A DNA stretch of 27,280 nucleotides. Origin: Oscillospiraceae bacterium. GTDB lineage: Bacteria; Bacillota; Clostridia; Oscillospirales; Oscillospiraceae. Numbering within the stretch: the stretch's first letter is position 1; each line of letters begins with the position of its first letter. The DNA lies in assembly GCA_020025295.1 (NCBI GenBank), contig JAHHSJ010000025.1, positions 1 to 27,280 on the forward strand, read 5' to 3'. Of the stretch, positions 22,647 to 27,280 are shown one piece after another. A program made the translations under genes and the position numbers. The notes under the pieces were generated by a model. That model was not told the DNA's origin and made no database searches. It worked only from the letters and a program-made list of their open reading frames with translations.

Positions 22647-24245
22647 ATGGCAAATAAAAAGACCAATTCTTTTTTCGGCGGCGCCGCCATTCTGGCGGTG
22701 GGTATCATCGTCGTCAAAATCATCAGTGCCATCTACAAAATGCCGCTGGTCAACATCCTCGGCTCCAGCGGTTATGCGGATTTCACCGCCGCATTCAACA
22801 TCTTCAATATCCTGCTGATGATCTCCACTGCCGGCATCCCGGTCGCTATGTCCAAGATGATCAGTCAGGCTTTGGTGGAGGAGCGGCCCGGTCAGGTCCG
22901 CAAGATCTTCCGGGTGGCCTTCGGCTTCTTCCTTGCCGTCGGCGCCGTCTGCTCCCTCATCATGCTCCTGTTCGCCAAGCAGTTTGCCGGTCTGATGAAC
23001 AACTCGCAGGCCGTCTGGTGCATCCGTATGCTGGCTCCCTCGGTGGCACTGGTCTGCTGTCTGGCCTGCTTCCGTGGTTATGCACAGGGACACCGCAACA
23101 TGACCCCCTCCTCCGTCAGCCAGATCATTGAAGCCCTCTTCAAGCTGATCGTCGGTCTGACGCTGGCATGGTACCTCATTCGCGTGCTCCACAAACCCGA
23201 CTCCATCGGCGCTGCCGGCGCCATCGTGGGCGTCACCGTCAGTGAGCTGGTGGCTGTGGGCTATATGTTCTGGGACTTCCAGCGCACCCGCCGGGAAGAA
23301 TTGCCCCTGCATACCCGTGAAAAGACCAGCGCCTCCTCGGATATTCTCCGCACCTGCCTGAGCCTTGCCATTCCCATCTCCCTGACCAGCGCCTCCACCA
23401 GCATCATCACCGCTGTGGACAACAGTCTGGTCATGGGTCGGCTCCAGAGTGCGCTGGATATGTCGGAAAAGGCAGCCCGTACCCTCATGGGCAACTACAC
23501 CGGCGTGCAGACCGTATATCAGATTCCCCCTGCTCTGATGGTAGCCATCACCGCATCGGTGATCCCCGCTGTCACCGTCTGCTTTACCAAGAAGGACCGC
23601 TTCGGCGCCGCCCGTGTGGTGGGCAGTGCGCTCAAAACCGCAGCCCTCATCGCCCTGCCCTCCGGCGTGGGCATGATTGTGCTGGGCACCCCCATCACCA
23701 AGCTGCTCTTCGGCTCTCTGGACGCCAATGTGGCCGGTCCCATCCTGTCCATTCTGGGCGTGGCCAACATCTTCGTATGCATGATGCTGGTTTGCAACTC
23801 CGTGCTGCAGTCCCACGGCATCCTTCACATTCCCATTTTCACCATGCTCATCGGCGGCATCATCATGGTGCTGTTCGACTTCTTCATGGTTGCTGTCCCC
23901 TCCATCAACATCTTCGGCAGTCCCATCGGCACCTGCATCTGCTATGCCGTGACCTGCATTCTGGACCTGCTCGTAGTGTACCGCATCGTCCCCAACTGCC
24001 CCTCTTTCCTGCGGCTGTTTGCAAAGCCCGTGATTGCCTCTGTGGTGATGGGCGCTGCCGCATGGGCCAGCTACGGTCTGCTCTTCCGCCTGAGCCACTC
24101 CAACGCACTGGCCACTCTGGCTGCTGTGCTGATTGCTGTGGTGGTCTACGGCGTTCTGGTCATCGCTCTCCGGGTGCTGACCCGGGACGATCTGTCCCTG
24201 ATGCCTAAGGGCGACAAAATCGCTCAGCTGCTTCGTATTTCCTAA
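22647..24245 (+). CDS. SpoVB/YabM-like lipid II flippase-family protein (MOP superfamily)
   Basis: A 532-residue polytopic protein with about 14 hydrophobic helices of the MVF/MOP superfamily, which includes MurJ, SpoVB and Bacillus YabM. The segment STAGIPVAMSKMIS near the N terminus is typical of the SpoVB group. Members move lipid-linked peptidoglycan or polysaccharide precursors across the membrane, here perhaps for cortex or wall synthesis. AGGGAGG precedes the ATG. In Bacillus yabM precedes yabN (mazG), yabO, yabP, yabQ and divIC, and the same genes follow here, so it is the positional counterpart of yabM. The exact substrate is inferred. Confidence 0.9.
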   Translation: MANKKTNSFFGGAAILAVGIIVVKIISAIYKMPLVNILGSSGYADFTAAFNIFNILLMISTAGIPVAMSKMISQALVEERPGQVRKIFRVAFGFFLAVGAVCSLIMLLFAKQFAGLMNNSQAVWCIRMLAPSVALVCCLACFRGYAQGHRNMTPSSVSQIIEALFKLIVGLTLAWYLIRVLHKPDSIGAAGAIVGVTVSELVAVGYMFWDFQRTRREELPLHTREKTSASSDILRTCLSLAIPISLTSASTSIITAVDNSLVMGRLQSALDMSEKAARTLMGNYTGVQTVYQIPPALMVAITASVIPAVTVCFTKKDRFGAARVVGSALKTAALIALPSGVGMIVLGTPITKLLFGSLDANVAGPILSILGVANIFVCMMLVCNSVLQSHGILHIPIFTMLIGGIIMVLFDFFMVAVPSINIFGSPIGTCICYAVTCILDLLVVYRIVPNCPSFLRLFAKPVIASVVMGAAAWASYGLLFRLSHSNALATLAAVLIAVVVYGVLVIALRVLTRDDLSLMPKGDKIAQLLRIS

Positions 24246-24257
24246 GTATTTGCCGTC

Positions 24258-24312
24258 TGCACCCGGTAAAATCCCCGGTTTTTCCGGTTTTCTGCCGGGT
24301 GCAGCCGCTTTT
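24258..24312 (+). terminator. Possible weak terminator between the SpoVB-like gene and mazG
   Basis: TGCACCCGG (24258-24266) pairs with CCGGGTGCA (24295-24303) around a loop of 28 bases that includes a short CCGG-TTTTT-CCGG hairpin. TTTTT begins six bases later. The long loop and the spacing make it atypical, so it may be only partial. Confidence 0.4.
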
Positions 24313-24315
24313 TCC

Positions 24316-24344
24316 TTGGAATTTCCAAAAACTTGTGTTAAAAT
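24316..24344 (+). promoter_or_regulatory. Promoter of the mazG-hup block
   Basis: TTGGAA (24316-24321), a 17-base spacer and TAAAAT (24339-24344), 22 bases before the mazG ATG. The implied leader is about 15 bases with a weak GGTG ribosome site. Confidence 0.55.
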
Positions 24345-24365
24345 GCTTGCAAAACTGGTGATAAT

Positions 24366-25145
24366 ATGTTAGATTTTCAATGCAAATCCCGTTATGATGT
24401 GGATGACTTCCGCAAGTTGATCCATTTGCTCCGTCAGAAGGATGGTTGCCCTTGGGACAGCGTGCAGACCCACCACTCGATACGGGATAACTTTATCGAG
24501 GAGACCTATGAGGCTTGCGAAGCTATCGACTCGGAAAACTCTGACTTGCTGAAAGAGGAGCTGGGCGATGTTCTGATGCAGGTCATTTTTCACGCTTCCA
24601 TCGAGGAAGACGCCGGTCGCTTCGACTTGGATGACATTGCCGACCACGCCTGCAAGAAGCTGGTCTTTCGCCACCCCAACCTGTTCGGCGGCGCTTCTTC
24701 CGACAACTGGGAGGAGCTGAAGCAGAAGGAAAAGGGCTACACCACCCAGACCCAGCGTCTGGAGGCGGTGGCGCGTTCGCTGCCCGCTCTGTGGCGTGCC
24801 CGTAAGGTACAGGGCCGTGCCAAGGACGCCGGCTTTGACTGGCCGGAGGAGGAGCTTTCCGGTCCTCTTGCCAAGGTGGACGAGGAAACCGCCGAACTGC
24901 ATCAGGCCCTCAACGGTCAGGGCGATGTGGAGGAGGAGCTGGGCGACCTGCTCTTTGCACTGGTCAATCTGGCCCGCCACGCCGGACTGGACCCGGAAAA
25001 GGCGCTCAACAAGGCCTCGGACAAGTTCATCCGCCGGTTCGGCGCCATGGAGTCCCTCAGCGATGCACCCCTGAAGGAGCTTTCCCCGGAGGCCTATCTG
25101 GCTCTCTGGCAGAAGGCAAAACAAACCGATTCTGACAAAAGCTGA
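24366..25145 (+). CDS. mazG: Nucleoside triphosphate pyrophosphohydrolase MazG
   Basis: Hydrolyses NTPs and dNTPs to monophosphates and pyrophosphate, protecting against damaged or excess nucleotides. It has 259 residues. Two MazG halves are visible; the first has the metal-binding EETYE at 45-49 and EELGD at 64-68, and the second has VDEETAEL and EEELGD. The length matches the stand-alone E. coli protein; Bacillus YabN at this locus has an extra N-terminal methylase-like domain that is absent here. It sits in yabN's place in the yabM-divIC order. Confidence 0.95.
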   Translation: MLDFQCKSRYDVDDFRKLIHLLRQKDGCPWDSVQTHHSIRDNFIEETYEACEAIDSENSDLLKEELGDVLMQVIFHASIEEDAGRFDLDDIADHACKKLVFRHPNLFGGASSDNWEELKQKEKGYTTQTQRLEAVARSLPALWRARKVQGRAKDAGFDWPEEELSGPLAKVDEETAELHQALNGQGDVEEELGDLLFALVNLARHAGLDPEKALNKASDKFIRRFGAMESLSDAPLKELSPEAYLALWQKAKQTDSDKS

Positions 25146-25220
25146 TTCGCTTTTGAAAGATAAATATGAAGTTATTTCGATTGCCCCTCCCGGGGTTGAT
25201 CACACAGGAGGATTTTGAAC

Positions 25221-25496
25221 ATGAACAAAGCAGATCTGATTGCAATTACTTCCGAAAAGACCGGCCTGTCCAAGAAGGACACTGAGACCGTCATCTCCGC
25301 CGCTCTGGATGTCATCACCGAGGCACTGACCGAGATGGAGAAGGTCCAGCTGGTTGGCTTTGGCGCTTTTGAGGTCAAGAGCCGCGCTGCCCGTCTGGGC
25401 CGCAACCCCAAGACCAAGGAGCCCATCGAGATCCCCGCTTCCAAGGTTCCCGTCTTCAAGGCCGGCAAGGCTCTGAAGGACGCCGTTGCAAAGTAA
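25221..25496 (+). CDS. hup: HU family DNA-binding protein
   Basis: A 91-residue histone-like protein that bends and compacts DNA as a dimer. The family start MNKADLIAITSEKTGLSKKD, the LVGFGAFEVKSRAAR turn and the arm region GRNPKTKEPIEIPASKVPVFKAGKALKD are all present. AGGAGG lies nine bases before the ATG at 25221; the TTG six bases upstream is less likely. It is followed by a strong terminator. The codons are strongly biased to C- and G-ending forms, which fits high expression. No convincing promoter of its own was seen in the 75-base gap after mazG. Confidence 0.96.
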   Translation: MNKADLIAITSEKTGLSKKDTETVISAALDVITEALTEMEKVQLVGFGAFEVKSRAARLGRNPKTKEPIEIPASKVPVFKAGKALKDAVAK

Positions 25497-25512
25497 TTAA
25501 GTCCCCGAAAGC

Positions 25513-25545
25513 GGCGGTTCCGGCCTTCCGGAACCGCCCTTTTTC
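25513..25545 (+). terminator. Terminator after hup
   Basis: GGCGGTTCCGG (25513-25523), a CCTT loop, CCGGAACCGCC (25528-25538), then CTTTTTC. It lies 16 bases after the hup stop. The AGGAGG of the next gene follows directly, so yabO depends on read-through or on transcription not stopped here. Confidence 0.9.
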
Positions 25546-25559
25546 TCAGGAGGTTTCCT

Positions 25560-25802
25560 ATGCGTCTGGATAAGTATCTGAAGGTTTCCCGTCTCATCAA
25601 GCGCCGCACCGTGGCCAACGAGGCCTGCGACGCCGGCCGTGTGTCCGCCAACGGCAAGCCGGTCAAGGCCAGCTACGATGTCAAGGTGGGCGATGTGCTG
25701 GAAATCAAATTCGGTGAAAAGACCGTCAAAATCGAGGTCCTTGTCGTGGCGGACAATGTGGGCAAAAACGATGCCGCCGCCATGTATCAGGAAGTGCTCT
25801 GA
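25560..25802 (+). CDS. S4-domain RNA-binding protein (YabO/Hsp15-like)
   Basis: An 80-residue protein that is almost entirely one S4 RNA-binding domain (MRLDKYLKVSRLIKRRTVANE, then GRVSANGKPVKASYDVKVGDVLEI). Related Hsp15/HslR binds 50S subunits with stalled nascent chains, and the RqcP branch acts in ribosome quality control; this clostridial YabO-type protein is likely RqcP-like, but that is inference. AGGAGG lies six bases before the ATG. It holds the yabO position between hup and yabP. Confidence 0.92.
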   Translation: MRLDKYLKVSRLIKRRTVANEACDAGRVSANGKPVKASYDVKVGDVLEIKFGEKTVKIEVLVVADNVGKNDAAAMYQEVL

Positions 25803-25818
25803 TTTTTTCAACTGTCTG

Positions 25819-25851
25819 ACAGGCTGTTTCTTCGGAAACGGCCTGTTTTTT
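25819..25851 (+). terminator. Terminator after the S4-domain gene
   Basis: ACAGGCTGTTTC (25819-25830), a TTCG tetraloop, GAAACGGCCTGT (25835-25846) with one T-G pair, and a T run. It separates the S4 gene from the sporulation pair yabP-yabQ. Confidence 0.9.
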
Positions 25852-25909
25852 GTTCTGTTCCTTCCCCTCTTCTCATAGAGTAGTCCAAGGATAAAAGGAG
25901 GGGTTACCA

Positions 25910-26194
25910 TTGACCGAACGCATCTCATCCGCCCCGTCCCCTCACCGGCTGACGCTGGAAGGTCGGGGCAATTTGATTCTCACCGGTGTGGAGGATGTCA
26001 AACGCTTTGACGAGGAGGAAATTATCATGACCACCTCGGATGGAGAGCTGTTTGTCCACGGAGAAGGGCTGCACATCGAGGCGCTCAGCCTGGACGGCGG
26101 TGAAATGCGCATCACGGGACGCATTGACAGCCTCAGCTACGAGGAGCTTCACACCGGCGGCGGCGGCTTCTTCTCCCGTCTGATGGGCGGATGA
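25910..26194 (+). CDS. yabP: Sporulation protein YabP
   Basis: A 94-residue YabP/YqfC-family protein with the typical pattern HRLTLEGRGNLILTGVEDVKRFDEEEIIMTTSDGELFVHGEGLHIEALSLDGGEMRITGRI. In Bacillus it is a sigma-E-controlled protein needed for cortex formation. It begins at TTG (25910), six bases after AGGAGGGG; no ATG is suitably placed. A CATAGAGT at 25874-25881 could be a sigma-E -10 but has no clear -35. It overlaps yabQ by four bases. Confidence 0.93.
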   Translation: MTERISSAPSPHRLTLEGRGNLILTGVEDVKRFDEEEIIMTTSDGELFVHGEGLHIEALSLDGGEMRITGRIDSLSYEELHTGGGGFFSRLMGG

Positions 26195-26565
26195 CCGTCA
26201 CCATCGGAGAGCAGCTCCACAGCCTGCTGGGGGCGCTGCTGCTGGGGGTGGGCGCCGGGCTGTGGTACGATCTGCTCCGGGTGCTGCGCTACCGCTGTCC
26301 CCCCGGTATGCTCACGATCCTGCTGGATTTGCTGTTTTGGGGACTGGTCACCGTCACCCTGTTTTGCTGGAGCATTTCCGCCGGGCGGGGATTGGTCCAC
26401 ATCAGCGTCTGCGCCGCACTGATGGTGGGCTTTCTCCTCTACTTTCGCCTGTTCTCTCCCCTCTGTTTCCCTCCGCTGCGCCGTCTGGTGGGGTGGATTG
26501 CCTCTTTTTTGCGCCTGATTTTCGCTCCTTTCCGGTTTCTTGGAAAAAAAATGTGCCGCCTGTGA
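26191..26565 (+). CDS. yabQ: Spore cortex biosynthesis protein YabQ
   Basis: A 124-residue membrane protein with about four hydrophobic segments (approximately 12-24, 40-58, 66-85 and 98-112) and a basic C terminus. YabQ localises to the outer forespore membrane and is required for cortex assembly in Bacillus. Its ATG overlaps the yabP stop (ATGA). Identity rests on size, topology and position between yabP and divIC more than on strong motifs. Confidence 0.88.
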   Translation: MTVTIGEQLHSLLGALLLGVGAGLWYDLLRVLRYRCPPGMLTILLDLLFWGLVTVTLFCWSISAGRGLVHISVCAALMVGFLLYFRLFSPLCFPPLRRLVGWIASFLRLIFAPFRFLGKKMCRL

Positions 26566-26575
26566 AAAAAAGTGT

Positions 26576-26617
26576 CTTATTTTTGCAAAAAGCCCTTTTC
26601 TTTTTTGCAAAAATAAG
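26576..26617. repeat. Perfect AT-rich inverted repeat upstream of divIC
   Basis: CTTATTTTTGCAAAAA (26576-26591) is exactly complementary to TTTTTGCAAAAATAAG (26602-26617), with a ten-base loop. Each arm contains the palindrome TTTTTGCAAAAA. A possible -10 TATTAT (26619-26624) lies just after it, but the -35 is poor. It could be a weak terminator, an operator or a processing site. Confidence 0.75.
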
Positions 26618-26691
26618 TTATTATTCTACATGGTATGGTAGAGTTATATGCACACATCCCGATTTGGGACCCGGAATAGGAGGGATGGATC

Positions 26692-26973
26692 ATGAAGAAA
26701 ACCAAGCGTGCCGGTTTGATGACCAAGTTGGTCGTCCTTGCCATCCTTATCGTCGTTTCTATTTCTCTGCTGAATCTGCGCAGCCGTCTGAACTCAGCCG
26801 AGGCCGCCCGTGCCCAGCTGCAAGCTCAGGTGGATGAACAGACCCAGCGCAATGCCGCTCTCGAGGACGACATTGCCAACAGTGATGACCCCGAGGTCAT
26901 CTTGGAAGTGGCGAAGGAAAAACTCGGCTTGGTCAACAATGAGGAAGTCATTTTCTACGACACCACCAATTAA
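26692..26973 (+). CDS. divIC: Cell division protein DivIC/FtsB-like
   Basis: A 93-residue bitopic protein: a basic N terminus, one membrane helix at about 12-28, then a coiled coil (about 30-62) and a short tail with VAKEKLGLV, typical of the DivIC/FtsB/FtsL family. It acts in the septal divisome. AGGAGGG precedes the ATG. The position between yabQ and an S1-domain gene equals that of Bacillus divIC. The preceding gap of 126 bases holds the AT-rich inverted repeat. Confidence 0.92.
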   Translation: MKKTKRAGLMTKLVVLAILIVVSISLLNLRSRLNSAEAARAQLQAQVDEQTQRNAALEDDIANSDDPEVILEVAKEKLGLVNNEEVIFYDTTN

Positions 26974-27008
26974 CTTTTCTTTTTAGAGAGATCAGGAGGA
27001 CTATTAGC

Positions 27009-27280
27009 TTGGCGAACGAAATTGAGGTTGGCGCAATTCTGGAAGGTAAGGTTACCGGAATCACGAAGTTCGGCGCATTTGTGGCGCTTCCCGATGGCAA
27101 ATCCGGGTTGGTCCACATTTCTGAAATTGCCTATTCCTATGTGAGCGATGTGAGTGAGCATCTGACCGAAGGTCAGGATGTGAAAGTGAAGGTCATCAGC
27201 ATTGATGAGAACAATCGAATCAACCTTTCCATCAAGCGGGCACTTCCGCCCCCTCCCCGCCCCGCATTCAATAACAACCG
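27009..27280 (+). CDS. S1 RNA-binding domain protein, YabR-like (partial)
   Basis: The reading frame begins at TTG (27009), nine bases after AGGAGG, and reads MANEIEVGAILEGKVTGITK. It continues through FGAFVALPDGKSGLVHISEIA to the window edge (about 90 residues). This is a canonical S1 domain at residues 6-75, as in Bacillus YabR and the C-terminal domain of polynucleotide phosphorylase. The Pro/Asn tail after residue 80 (LPPPPRPAFNNN) suggests a low-complexity linker. The gene follows divIC, as yabR does in Bacillus, where spoIIE comes next. Confidence 0.92.
   Translation, partial: MANEIEVGAILEGKVTGITKFGAFVALPDGKSGLVHISEIAYSYVSDVSEHLTEGQDVKVKVISIDENNRINLSIKRALPPPPRPAFNNN

Noticed and set aside
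22632..24098. Long minus-strand frame opposite the SpoVB-like gene
   Set aside because: The product is Gly/His/Asp-rich shadow sequence; the plus-strand frame gives a normal 14-helix transporter.
1..27280. Mobile element, CRISPR array, tRNA or rRNA
   Set aside because: No transposase or integrase motifs, terminal repeats, regularly spaced repeats or tRNA-like cloverleafs were seen by reading both strands; a tRNA scan would confirm.

Overview
The window is an ordinary stretch of chromosome from a GC-rich, low-redundancy Clostridia genome, most likely an anaerobic, endospore-forming gut Firmicute of the Oscillospirales type. This rests on gene content and order: sporulation genes yqfC, yqfD, yabP, yabQ and a SpoVB-like flippase; an oxygen-sensitive class III ribonucleotide reductase; strong AGGAGG-type ribosome binding sites; several TTG starts; and Bacillus/Clostridium synteny in two blocks. 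I can infer the lineage but cannot name a species. No phage, insertion sequence, CRISPR array, rRNA or tRNA was seen.

Layout. (1) 1-48 is the Cys/Gly-rich tail of a plus-strand gene with its own terminator. (2) 109-12855 is a long minus-strand block. Read in its own direction it runs yqfC-yqfD-phoH-ybeY-MATE-era-yqzL-recO-mutS2, then an HPr-like gene with its own promoter and terminator, then uvrC-rsmD-coaD and a coiled-coil protein. The first part is the Bacillus yqfC..recO cluster without pgpH, dgkA and cdd, and with a MATE transporter inserted. (3) 12940-16717 on the plus strand holds nrdD, behind a promoter with NrdR-box-like palindromes, and a CLC-F-like anion transporter; each has a strong terminator. 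(4) 16807-19125 on the minus strand is a three-gene operon: yfbR, an ACT-domain protein and a PFL/UPF0210 protein. (5) 19155-21691 on the plus strand is mtaB and a cysteine desulfurase in a translationally coupled pair, under a perfect consensus sigma-A promoter. (6) 21702-27280 on the plus strand is a purine nucleoside phosphorylase followed by the Bacillus yabM-yabR type block: spoVB-like, mazG, hup, yabO, yabP, yabQ, divIC and the start of a yabR-like S1 gene.

How the genes fit together. The set is mainly housekeeping: DNA repair (uvrC, recO, mutS2, HU), ribosome and RNA maturation (era, ybeY, phoH, rsmD, mtaB, S4 and S1 proteins), nucleotide supply and clean-up (nrdD, yfbR, mazG, pnp), CoA synthesis (coaD), sulfur mobilisation (nifS-type), division (divIC) and sporulation. 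I found no convincing new multigene system. The points most worth a second look are the HPr-like protein with Phe at position 15 but Ser46 kept, the palindromic operator candidates upstream of nrdD, the perfect AT-rich inverted repeat upstream of divIC, the CLC-F-like transporter without room for a fluoride riboswitch, and the terminator placed directly in front of uvrC.
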